Below are positions 11,260-22,659 of a stretch of DNA of 47,864 nucleotides, piece after piece. The stretch lies in the NCBI GenBank assembly GCA_018398765.1, contig JAHBMJ010000161.1:1-47864 (forward strand), in the 5' to 3' direction. The stretch comes from Chromera velia (Eukaryota > Sar > Chromeraceae). Position 1 is the first letter of the stretch; the number at the start of each line of letters is the position of its first letter. Made by a program: the position numbers and the translations under genes. A model generated the notes under the pieces. That model had not been told where the DNA came from and ran no database searches. It saw nothing but the letters and a program-made list of their open reading frames with translations.

Positions 11260-12273
11260 GAGAAGGAAGGAAGGAAAAATGGTGGACGTCATACGCAGCC
11301 CCTCTCTCTAGCTGTGCATGCCCCGTTGTGGCATGAACACATGCAGCCTGGGAGTGAATTTCATGAATGCTTGCATGGTGTCAATGAACTCTGCGTGCAC
11401 GCGTGTGTGCACACATACACTTGTTGATGCTGGTCTTCTCTGTCGAGGATCTGAGATGTTTTTTGTCCCTTCTCTTCTTCTGTCTTATTTCACTTCCCGC
11501 TCCCGAACCATGCAGTCTTCTTCCTACCTTTCCCACCGAATTCGATCAGATCGAGTACTTAAATTTGTTGCATGCATGCCTTTCCTTTGGTAGAGGGAAG
11601 ACGTGAAGTTACGGCTGGACAATCGTGCATCTACGTGCATGACTGCGCATGCTCGTTCTCGGGCTCTTGTCAGACCATACGTGTGTACAGATGTACATGC
11701 AGAAACAGTCACATGCATTTTACCTTCTTCTTTTACAATACAGAGTGTCAATACTCCTACGGGTTTAATTTAATGCTAGATTTAATGTTTTTAAAGTGCT
11801 TTTTTTGCTGAGGTAGCTAGTCAAATGATAAAAAAAAACACTTTGACGTCAATTATTTAATTAAAAATTTACAAGTGCATAAAGGTTGGCCAGAGCGTAT
11901 ATGGCTCTGATTCATTGGCTCACCGGCTTTAACCTCACACATCATCATCATCAGTTTGTTTCAAGTTAGTACGCAACCTAGGCTTGAAGGATTGATTGAT
12001 TGATTGATTGTATGATTAAGTGATTAATTATAAATGTTGCTGTTAAAGCTGGTGCTAGAGCTGGTAACCATTTTCACTACCATTTAGTCTGATTTTTTTA
12101 ACGATTTTCACGTACCATAGGGATTGATTATATCACTCTGAAAGGAGTTCTACTTATATTAATTATCGACAAAGAAGTTTAAAGGAAGTTATCGTTCTAT
12201 GTATACTGTACGTCATGCATCATCTACGCCATCATTCAGGGGTTACTGACACAACCAGCGACATTACATGCAG
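11260..12273. other. AT-rich convergent gap
   Basis: This is the space between two genes that end facing each other. Beyond about 11.75 kb it is clearly AT-rich, with a GATT run at 11989-12012 and long A/T tracts. It should contain both 3' untranslated regions. I see no gene in it. Confidence 0.6.
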
Positions 12274-14265
12274 TCAATGAATTTGAAACGCATGTCCTCC
12301 TCCAAAGACTTCTTCTTTCATTTCTTTCTGCTGTTCTAAGTCCACTGGGTATCCTCTCGCTACAAGTGCTCCCTCACTTATTTCAACCCCCTCAGGAAAC
12401 GGAACAGCCTCGCCACAGTTAAGCCAGAAGAGCCGTGGCACTGATGCCACTGGATCTCCACCCCCTCCCCTCTCTGCGTCTTCGTCCTGCACTTGCATTT
12501 CCTCTGGCAATACATCTTGACCTATTTCCCTCCCGAAGGAGAAGGAATACTTCCCCCCCGCGCCTCTGAGCCGCCGGGCTGCGTAGAAGACCCGCTCCGC
12601 CCGCTCTCCAGCTAGCCGCGGGGGTGGGGTGTACAAAACAAGTGCGTTCAGAAGAACATCTGCCAGGGGGATCCAGCTCTCCATTGCCCAGTGACGCCGC
12701 GCATTGCCACCGAGCTCTGGTCGGAGTTGAGCACCAAGAACCGCAGCTCTCTCCTCGTCCCCAGCTTCAAATGCCGCCATGGCATCTCGAAGCGGTCTCA
12801 AAACCAAGAGACAAAATCCCCTTTCTCTCGACACACCCGTTGCTCTCCTGCCATCTGAGGCAGCTTTGAAAAACTGATCCCCCCACGCACGGTCAAGAAG
12901 TGCGGTGACTCTGTCAGCGTCCCAACCCCGGCTGGCCCCAAACTTTTCCAACAGCCCCCGCAAAGTAAACCCCCACCCCCCAATCGACTCAGCAACACTC
13001 AGCGACCCCCTACCGAAAACCACTTGACCCCCCCTGACATCTAGGCCATCCAGCCCATGGGATTCCATCATATCACTCACCTCACTGATGATGGCGGTAA
13101 GTCTCATGTACACGTCTTCATCGTCTGGTACGAGCGCTTGGAGCTTATCGATCTTGTTCATCAACAAGACCGGGCGGATGCGATGGGCCAGTGCGAGTCT
13201 CAGCTGAGTGCGAAACTGGGCTGTGAGCCCTTCTGCGCAGTCGACAACTAGCAGGGCCCCCTCGAGTAAGGGCAACGTGGCCTCGATTTGGTCTGTAGCG
13301 TAAAATGGGGGTGCGGTGAGGTGCACCAAATAGGGGGTCGGCAGGCCTGGTGAGGGCTGAAACCGCAGGGGGAGAGAGAGCCAGGGACTCTGATGGCGTT
13401 CTGTGGAATTGGGTTCGAGCTTGACACTCTTACCGGCAGGGTTCTTTACCGCAACTCCTGTCCAGCTTCTGTGTCTGGTGAGGTAGCCCAAAAGGCTGTC
13501 TTGTCCGTGATCGGTGGGAGCTAAGACAATGACGTTTCGGATGCGGCCTCGGTGGGAAATGACGGGAGAGAGATCGAAAAAGAGATCACCCGGTCCCTTC
13601 TGTGGCGATCTAGAAAAACACGCCACCCCCTGCCTGCTGCTTCCTGCAATTTCGACTTCGAGTGGGGAGAGGAGACCGCTCTGCAACGCCTCTGTCCACA
13701 CTGCTTTCAAGGGAGAGAAACAAATGTCGTCAAAAATCACGACAGCCGACGGGCGGGCAAGTCTCAAGGCATTTACTAGGTCGGCCTTTGCGTTTTCTGG
13801 CTGATGGTCGCCATCAATGTGGAAAAGATCGGCTTTGAAGTTTGGATTGTCTCGCGCATACTCTGGCATTGTGTGCTGGGATCTGCCTGGAATCAGCTCG
13901 AGTCTTCCCGGAAAGACTTCCTGAAGAACGCGGCAACAACCCTCAGTGTACTTGTGTTCACAGATGTCAAAGGCCAAAAGCCTGACGGAAGGGTGGGCAC
14001 TGAGTGCAAGCGCAGCGGAGTGACCGGCATTGAAGCCTACTTCCACCACTGTTGAGTCAATTGGTGGGAGGGCTTTGCAGAGACTCCAGAGGTTTCGTTG
14101 CTTGGCTTCATTTTTGGGATTTTTATTGAAGCTGTGGTGAATATACAGCAAGTTTCCCTCTAATGGCTCTCCTGACTCCTGCGCGACGGCATCCAGGCGT
14201 GCAAATACGGGAGAGAGCTTTTCAATGACAGAAGTCATGCTGTCTCCATCTATTAGAGAAAACAT
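12274..14265 (-). CDS. Methyltransferase fused to degenerate EF2-like G domain
   Basis: A single uninterrupted frame of 663 aa from ATG 14265, unlike its multi-exon neighbours. The N-terminal part (about 1-225) is a class I SAM-dependent methyltransferase of the Methyltransf_24 type: motif I VVEVGFNAG (73-81), FDICEHKY (99-106), HIDGDH (149-154) and VVIFDD (175-180). From about 240 the sequence follows elongation factor 2 domain I: RIRNVIVLAPTDHGQDSLLG, then LEGALLVVDCAEG, HRIRPVLLMNKIDKL, GWGFTLRGL, WGDQFFKAA, and near 590 LADVLLNALVLYTPPP. The P-loop has DHGQDS where EF2 has DHGKST, so the phosphate-binding lysine is gone, and LTAPPF replaces the DxPGH switch motif. NKID (370-373) remains. 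A pseudo-GTPase is the likely reading. Substrate and role are unknown. Confidence 0.75.
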   Translation of the reverse strand: MFSLIDGDSMTSVIEKLSPVFARLDAVAQESGEPLEGNLLYIHHSFNKNPKNEAKQRNLWSLCKALPPIDSTVVEVGFNAGHSAALALSAHPSVRLLAFDICEHKYTEGCCRVLQEVFPGRLELIPGRSQHTMPEYARDNPNFKADLFHIDGDHQPENAKADLVNALRLARPSAVVIFDDICFSPLKAVWTEALQSGLLSPLEVEIAGSSRQGVACFSRSPQKGPGDLFFDLSPVISHRGRIRNVIVLAPTDHGQDSLLGYLTRHRSWTGVAVKNPAGKSVKLEPNSTERHQSPWLSLPLRFQPSPGLPTPYLVHLTAPPFYATDQIEATLPLLEGALLVVDCAEGLTAQFRTQLRLALAHRIRPVLLMNKIDKLQALVPDDEDVYMRLTAIISEVSDMMESHGLDGLDVRGGQVVFGRGSLSVAESIGGWGFTLRGLLEKFGASRGWDADRVTALLDRAWGDQFFKAASDGRRATGVSRERGFCLLVLRPLRDAMAAFEAGDEERAAVLGAQLRPELGGNARRHWAMESWIPLADVLLNALVLYTPPPRLAGERAERVFYAARRLRGAGGKYSFSFGREIGQDVLPEEMQVQDEDAERGGGGDPVASVPRLFWLNCGEAVPFPEGVEISEGALVARGYPVDLEQQKEMKEEVFGGGHAFQIH

Positions 14266-15124
14266 CGTTGCGAAAGGGTCTCAAAAGAAGGTGTGGCACT
14301 TTGCACTATACAGCTGTCAGTTGACGATGTCTATGCACTGAGCCACGAGTCTGCAGCGACACTGAGAGCTCAACAGCCTGTGACGAAAAGGGACAGGGTG
14401 CAGCTTCTTCTGGACTCCTGACAAGTCGCACTTCAAATCAAAAACACATGCATGCAGACGGGAGACTGATTCACCTCGCATATACGACTGCATGCGTTTC
14501 GCGTGCTCTCAAGCTGGCTGTCCCTGCAGACAGTCGAAGTACAACCGTGTCTCGGCTATTCGTGTTTCCTCTTCCTGTATATATTCTATGATCAAAAGTG
14601 ACCTTTATCCATCATTTTACATCCGTCTATCCCGCGACTCGGTCTGCCAGGCAGTCAAATCGAATTCGCGATCGAATGGGCCCGCGCGGCTGATCGCGCA
14701 CAAACAACACATATGTGCCAGTTTTGCTTGTGCATGTGCATGCAGGCACTCGAGTGTTGCATTCGCTAGCTGTTGCAAAGTGTTGCTTACATGTTGCATT
14801 CGCATGCAGAAACGCATGTGTTGCAATATATATGCGTATACATAACGCATACATACCAAGAATTGGCACGTGCTTGTACTGCAAAGACAAACCGTTGCTC
14901 AAAAGATTGCAGCTAGGTCCAGCTGGCTGGTCAGGAACTCACCAGACCACGCCCGGAACTCACACATTTACTGGAAGTGTGGAGGAAAAGGATGTAGAAA
15001 AACTCCCAAACAACGGAGTGGAAGGGCAAAGTGCAAGCCAACAAGAGAACTACGTATTCTTGGCGGCAATGCACAAAGTGTGCCTGAACTCATGTCACTT
15101 CGTTGAGGCAGACTTACTCTCTCG
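14266..15124. promoter_or_regulatory. Divergent promoter gap
   Basis: This 859-bp gap lies between the start codons of the fusion gene and the Cys-rich gene. It has CG-rich words around 14640-14700 and several GCATGC/TGCATG words (about 14450, 14735, 14805), which recall the TGCATGCA site of some ApiAP2 factors. No TATA box is obvious. Bidirectional promoter use is inferred. Confidence 0.4.
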
Positions 15125-17294
15125 ATGCGCATTCTTCTTCTGCTACTCCTGTGGAACGCAGCTGCAGTAGAAGAGACACACACTGGAGGAGACTGTGACG
15201 CGAGCATGACCAGCTGCTCACTGAACGAAGAGAGGAATGAGGTCGGGCCTGAAGCACGATTTCCCCCCCTGAATACCCTCTCCACAACGTTTCCCAAACA
15301 CTGTGTCACGGTTCAATCAGCCTTTGGGTATTTCATCCCAAACGTGCATACAAATGCGTGAATGAATGCAGATACCTTCTTCCTGTCCAGAGGGACTGGA
15401 GCCCTGCGCCGACAGGACCACAGGAGACCCACCCTGCTGTCAGACCGAGACCCCCAAGACCACAGACACCAACGACGCGACTGATGGGGCCACGGATCCC
15501 TGCCCGGCCGGATGGGTGTACGTTGCACTGGTCAGTCGGTTCCCGTCCCATCTGTATCAGGGCACTCCCCAAGCATCTTGAATTTGGGGCAAGCGTTTTG
15601 ACCCCTATGACTTTTCCAATGGCGGAAACTCTGTCTGCATGCCTATTTGCAATCTCGTGCAATAGACATCGTCAGCCCTGCCCATGATCGTAAGCTTCTT
15701 GCTTGACAGATACACAGATCTACCACAATCCTGCCCGAAAGCGCTGCTTGACTCTGTCTCAGTTCGAACCTCCTTCCCCTGACATTTTCCTTCGGAGCGA
15801 AACAAATCTCCTTTCCCCCCTCCCGCTCTCCCCCCTCCCCTCCACCTATGGACACAATCACCTTCCCTTCCTGCAGGACCCCGAGAGCCTGGTCCCTGCT
15901 GCCTGCATTCGGGAAGTTCTGCCCATTCCGGGCTGCAGAGAGGTCAGCGTTGAAGTCATGGACAAAGAAGGCAGGCAGGCAACAGCACGGATGGGAAGGA
16001 ACGCAAATTGACAGACAAGTGGACAGAATTGCAACATCAGAAAGCGGGCCGGGTAGACATGCAGACAAAACGGTCAAAGAGGCAAGAGGAAAGACAGGTG
16101 GATGGACAGATTGACCATCGAATGATGTATGGAATGAAACGGAATAAATGAATGGACGCTTGGGGCCATCGCACTTCCACCAGATGGCGAATTGCGGAAG
16201 CATAATACGGTCACCTCTCTGCAGGGATTCTACTGGTCCAAAGACGTGCGGGAATGCTTGTCGGTGGAGGAGCAGGCACCCAAATATGAGTCTGAGTGGA
16301 CTCGCACATTATGTCCGTCAGTGACCGGGAGGGGCGTTTGTCTTCAGTCCCTGTTTCCTTTTTTCTTCCCCACTTTTTTGTCTACAATTCCTGCTTCCTT
16401 TTTTCTTCCCCCCTTTTTTGTTTGTTTATGCCGCGTCCTTTTTTTCGGCATGCAAGTCGCCATCAGCCTGTGTCTTCCTTCCTCTTTTGCGGCAACTTCT
16501 GTGATTAACCCAGAGTTACGGGCTGACCGCGCCCATTTTTGTTGCAGACACAGGAAGGAAGGAAGACATTTATCTATGTCCCTTTCCATTTGCTCATCAT
16601 TTTCCTCTCTCATCTGCTCCTGTCGAACTCCAGGCGAGCCCCAATACTTCTGTTCTGCTGAGTACGAAGAGGAAGGTGACAGCTGCGTTGCCACCGTCGC
16701 ATATCCCAAACAACAGGTCGGTCAGGAAAGGGAAGAGAGAGCTAGAAGGCTGGAGGGAGAGGAAAGATCGAAAGAAACGGAGGTTGTATGGTTACTGAGT
16801 AAGCAAACAGGAAAGGAGAGAAGGGAAGGAGGAAGTGTCATCAAATTCTGCGTGCGTCATTCTCATTCTAAATGCCCCCCTGTCTGACGGCCTCCTTCCA
16901 TCCATTTGCTTCTTCCTCACTCTGTATGTGGCGATAAAAGGTCCCGTCATGATGCAGAGGACTTTGTCAGGCGTGCTTTGATCGAGAGTGCCGAGACAGT
17001 GCATGTAAGTGATATGCCTTCTTATGATTGCAAGGACTTGTCTGCATTCATGCAGGTTGTGAAGGAAGTGCGCGTCACAAATTGTCCCCTTCTTCCACTC
17101 TGCCTACCGGTCAGAACCGTCTCTCTCCTCCCTCTTTCCCTCCTTCCCAAATCGACCTTTTCTCCTTCCGCACATACACACGGGGCTCCGATTGATTTTT
17201 CTGATCTCCTTTTTCCTTTTTTGACTCTCTCTCATTCAGTTTTGGCGCTTCCGGCTCATTCTTCCTCTGCGGAGATCTCTTTTTTGTCTGGCTG

Positions 17295-17352
<58 letters not shown>

Positions 17353-20300
17353 ATGATTCTACATCGGACTGTTCTCCGCAGGGCTTCAGCTTCGATCCCG
17401 AGGGAGTTGTGTGCACACGGCTTCTGCAAGACTCTGGACAGGTCCGAGTACACAGGAAGACAGTAGAGGTCCGTCGAGACAAACAATGGAGCAGCTTCGC
17501 TTCATTCTTAGTCTACAACTCTCCAAGGAACGTGCTGTTACTCGTTCTAACATTTCCGTGTTCTCACATGTTGTCTTCTGCAGCGCGTACTGGACATCAT
17601 TCATCTCTCCGTCGATGTCTGATTGGCAAGGTGCGGTGCTCACATGACCCGACGAATGAATCTCCAACGAAGAATCGAATAAGTGCACGCGCTTCCCTGC
17701 AGGAAACGTGCCCATGGGAGTACCTGTGTCCAGAGGGATTCCAGGCACTCAGCCCCAGAGTCGCTGCGGCACTTCCTCCAGTGGACCCACAGAGAGGACA
17801 GGGAAGAGACAGGGAATCTTGGTTCTTCGATCTGCCTGGTCCGTCTTTCTTCTTTTCTTTGCGTCGGTACCTGGGGGGTCAGTCAGATGGATGGCTTTGT
17901 GGGATGGTCTGTCAGCCGGTAGGAAGGAAAGTCTTGCAACTGCATCGGTCGAGTGTGCTTCTTTTCTTTTGGCTTCAAGTTGTTCTGCCTCCCCCCTTCC
18001 CTTCCTCTCCCCTCTAAGAATCGCTCGATCGTTAGAAAGTTTCGTGCCTTTGTCTGCCATTCTACGCATGGAAGCATACATATGCATATATACGTGTGTG
18101 TGTGTGTGTGTGTGTGTGTGTCTGTGTGTGTGTGTGTGTGTGTGTCCTCCCCTTTCTCGATGTATTATCTATCTCTCCATGCAGATGTGGGAGAGTCGGA
18201 GTTCGATACGGAGGACGATAGGGGTGCTCCTGATGAGTGTGTCTTTGTGGAGTCCATCCCCAGGGCCACACAGAAAGACGATGCGGAGGCAGTGGTGCCA
18301 TGTGATGAGGCACCAAGGTGCCCCCCCGGGTTCCTGCCCAGACCCTCGAGAGACCCTGAGGACAGAAGGACATTTGAAGAAGTCACACAGATAGAGAGAG
18401 GTCAGGCAGGGTGGGGTGCTGTGCCTTAGAACGGAAAGAAAGAAAGAAAGAACAGAGAGGGGAAAATGAGAGCGCGCGAGCGCGCCAACGCACACACACA
18501 CACACATACACAGACCCGCAGAGAGAGAGAGAGAGAGAAGAGGGGAAAGAGAGGGAGAACAGAGAGAAAAAAAGAACGGGAGTTTCCTACTCAATCCTTT
18601 GAAAAGAAATGACATCACTCTCTCTGTCCTTTTCATGTTTGTGCGTATGCACGCACGCAGAGGGGATCTGTGGGGCTCTTCGTCTTGCCTCGACTGAGCG
18701 GACAGAGGTCCTGCAGAGAACTGAGTGCCCATTCGAGTTCTTTTGCCCTGAGGTCGGTAGGCGGCAGCGTGGATGTCGTTAGTCTGAAGACCGGTACGCA
18801 TTATTGTGTGGGTCACAAGAAGAAGGAGGGACGCCTTTGCAGTGAGGAAGCAGGAGAGACTTTGGTCACGCGAGCCTTTCAGACCGGAGACACTGTTTTG
18901 TTGCCTCACTCTGCCTGCTGGTGCAAGAAAACTCCCTTTAGAGTTGGTCTTCTTCAGCAAATCCCCAGCATTTTCGTGAGCTTTCTCGTACGTTCGCAAT
19001 TTTTTCTACACGCGTCCCTCTTGCTCCCTTTCTCTGATTTTTTTCTCTCTCACTTTCCCTCTTTCTTTTTATTCTTCTGTCTGCCCGCTTGTGTATCCAT
19101 CGATCTGTGCATGTTTGTTTGTAATTCTAATCGTGAATTCGTTTGTGCATGTGAATGTGTGTACACAGGGCTACAGTGTCCCCCCAGGAGTGGACCCTGC
19201 TGACCTCTCTTTTTGCGTTAGAGGAGAGCTTCTACCTCTGCAGTCCCTCTCTGAGGAATTTGTTGAGGGCGAGGAGCAGCAGGAAGAGTGCGAGATCGAA
19301 ACGAAGTGCCCAGAGGAAACTCCCACCTTGTGCTCGGCAGGATGCTGCGGCCAGCTGCAGGTGGGTGGGAACCAACCGTTCTGTTTCGATCCACTTCCGG
19401 TGAATTGGTTGGAGTTCAGTGCGTCCGATTCCTTTTTGCAGCTTCGTTCTCCTGTCCGGTTTCTCACTGGCGACCCTCTTGGCGTTTTGCTTTCTTCTCG
19501 TTTTGTCTTCCGAGTACAGAACATGAGCCCAAGTGTTGTTGGTCTCGGGACCTCCTTCTCACCCCATTCTCTCTCCAATCTTAACGCCGTTGTCTTTGCT
19601 GATGCCGGGAAATGGTCCGAGGGGCGAGTGCGGACAAATTGAGTGCATGGCCAATGCACATGAATCAATCTGTAGCCGTAGTCGACATGATGGTGGTACA
19701 CATTGATTCTATTGCAGCTCCTGCCACCCCTGTCTGGGTGCGTGAAGGCAGCTCAGTGCTCTGCCATCACACAGGAGAACCATCCCGAGAGCGTGAATAC
19801 AACGGACACTAGAAACGAGACGGATCAGACGGAGCTCCAGTTTGCCGACTGTGTGCGTACAGATGGAAGCAGGGTCTCTCCTTCTTCCTCCAAAGCAGAG
19901 GGGTGTGTGCAGAAATGTCCTGAGGGTTTCGGGTCCTGCTCTGTCCTGGAAGAGGCAGCTGGTAGGCCGCCGGAGTTTGTTCCCTCCCGACTCTTTAAAA
20001 GAAGTGGAAACAAACCTGCACTCAGAATAAGAATCTTACGGGCTGCATGTGTGGAGATGAAATCGGAGGACGTTCGCTTCTTCTCTCTCACAACAGTGCC
20101 TGCGCAGTTTTGTCTTCCATCTCTGGCGCGAACTGGGCTGCAACCTGACAGTCTAGTATCTCTCTTCTCTAATGATGCGATTATCACCATCATTGTCTCT
20201 TATTTTTCCCTGCTGGCTTTGTATCGTTTGCAATCATGCACAGCAGGGAATTTGATTTGATTCTTTGTGCTCTCTTCATGTCTACTTTTTGAAGGGATCG

Positions 20301-22628
20301 GCGTTGAGGGGGCCTCGATGGCGGGCTTTTGTTGTCGCATCTCCATCGGCACGCCGATCTTCTACTGCCCCCGTGAATGCGTCCGGGGCCGAAAAAAGAA
20401 GAAAAACGGTGAGTCCTGAAAGTCCACTCGTGACTTTCTTTTCAAGACGCTCTGCCGTTATGCGTTTCGAACTGTCTCGAAGAGAACGATTCAGCCACTT
20501 TCTTCTCTGATCTATCTGTGCTTGTCAAATTTTGTTTTTCTTCTTCTAATTCTGCAGAGCAAAGAGGACACCCCCCCGAGACTGACGAGAGCCTCGCCTC
20601 CACCCTGCCTCGACTCGCCTACAGTCAGGACTCTTCTTTTGACCTAGGCAGAGCCCCCCTGGGTGTCGGGAACTTCATTCAGAAGTGGAACAAAAACTGG
20701 GCACGCATCAAGCCAGGGGATCATGACCCCTACGCTGCGGGGACTCCTCCTGAGCCGCACTTCTCGTGTGTCCGCCCTGTGCCAAAACGAAAGCACGGGG
20801 AGGAAGGGGGAGAGGAAAACCGCACGGTGCTATGTCCTCCAGGTATGTGTGTTGTCGGCCCAGCAAGAAGGACTAAAGGCACCAGTGCTCTCAATCTGAA
20901 AATTTATTTGTGATCGAGCCTGTCAGAATCAACAATAAGGATGAGATTGACAGTTTCATGCCCGATTCGATTCTGGAAGGAAGCAGGGAGCGAGCAAACG
21001 AAGACACAAACAAAGAAAGCGATCTAGAATATTGTTCGGGTCTCGTGGCCTCGTCGATCGATCTCTTTGTGTGTGTGACTTCTTTCCTTTCTTTCCGTCT
21101 GTCTCAAATGCCCTTCTCTTTGCAGGCACGGAGCAGGTCCCTCCAGGCTTCGACTTGAGTTTCCTTGGGGACATCGTGGTCGTCCATGTGCGTTTTTCTC
21201 TTTTTTTATGGACGGGGGAGGGGGGGAGAAACATGTGCATTGTTTTCTTTCAGGCAGACGTTTCCAAGTACCTGCACACATTCCCAGATTTCTTCTGGAC
21301 TGTTTGCTCTTCTTTCCACCTGTAACCTTTCCTTCCTCTTTGATGTGTTTTGTATGTCCTTTCCCTCTTTGTTTTTTCGCCGATAAACACCGGCGATGGA
21401 CAAAAATGTCTTCTTATGCCATCGCGAACATCAATTCACTTTCAAGCGTGCTGACTGCTTTTCATGCGTGCCTGCTTGAGAAGTATCCATGCTTGTGTGT
21501 ATGTCTGTCTGTCTGTCTGTCTGTCTGTCTGCCTATCTGCCTACCTGACTGATTGCAGGATCTCGAGGGGTGTGTGCGGGAGTACAGGAGAGGGAACGAG
21601 AGGGAGTGGTCGCTGCCTGATTTTCTCTTTTCTGGTCCGTCGGTAGTGCACCTCTCAAACTGCTCAGAAGAAGTACCGGCCCAAATTTCGTCTGAATGCA
21701 CGCTTTTTGAGCGTGGGTTTTGTCGGAAATGCACCAATGGGTCCAGCCGAAAGTGAAGGAAACAGCATAAACAAACATGTTCTTGCGGACGAAGCAAGCC
21801 TCAGTCGCTTGGCTCCTTTGAGCTTTATTTCTTTGTGCATCTTTTTACGCCAATGTGTGGATGTCCAACGGTCAACTTGCAGGAACGCTGTCTTGGTGCT
21901 TGTTGACCAAACAGACAGAGGCGCTGCAGAGATGCCCTCCTGGATGCTCCCGGACTATCGGCAGAAGCCCCGAAGAGCAGGCAGGAGAGGAGGCAGGAGG
22001 AAGCACGCAACCCGAGGAAGAAGGAGAACCTTCACAGCCTGTTAGTGAAGACCCTCCGCCTGAGAGGTGAGTACGTCGGTTGGGTGCATGAATGTTCTTT
22101 CAATGTAGACGCGGTTTGGCGGAGACATGCAGGGCTGCTTTGCTGATACTACCAATCTCCGTTTGGTCTATTGAAAGGAACTTCATTCTATCCTCCTCAC
22201 TCATTCCTTCTCACTCATTCATTCGATCCTGTGGGGTAAATTATTCCTGTTTTTAGTCTGTGTCTCTGTCGCTCTGTCTGCCCGCTTTCGTTGTCAGCAG
22301 ACGGCTCCGGGGACTCGACGATGCCCACCCTGAGCAGACCTACAGTCGTCTGGCAGAGACGTGTGAGGCTTCTGTGGTGTCCGTTTCCGAGGGCTGTCCT
22401 TTTGGGTATGAGGAATGCGAAGAGTCAAAGCACGGATGGGCGTTTGGGTGGAAGAATGAGACGGACGGACAGACGTGCTGCCAAGTCAGTGGGCACGCAA
22501 AGTGCTTCTGTCGACATCAATAGTGCAGAGAAAGACGCGACAATCAAGCTGTCTTCTTTTTCAGGCCTGCCGTCTGCTGTCTCTCTCTCTCTCTCTCTCC
22601 CCCCCCCCCCTCTCTCTCTCTCTCTCTT

Positions 22629-22659
<31 letters not shown>

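Noticed and set aside
20101-20158. Possible extra exon with a Cys (PAQFCLPSLARTG)
   Set aside because: It could be in phase, but the neighbouring exons also join without it; left out for lack of deciding evidence.
21251-21325. Possible extra exon (ADVSKYLHTFPDFFW) in the Cys-rich gene
   Set aside because: It has a good acceptor but no donor before its stop codon, and exons 21126-21187 and 21559 onward join in phase without it.
21502-21530. Tandem repeats considered as CRISPR-like arrays
   Set aside because: The units are 2-4 bases without spacers, in a eukaryotic intron-rich context; they are microsatellites.
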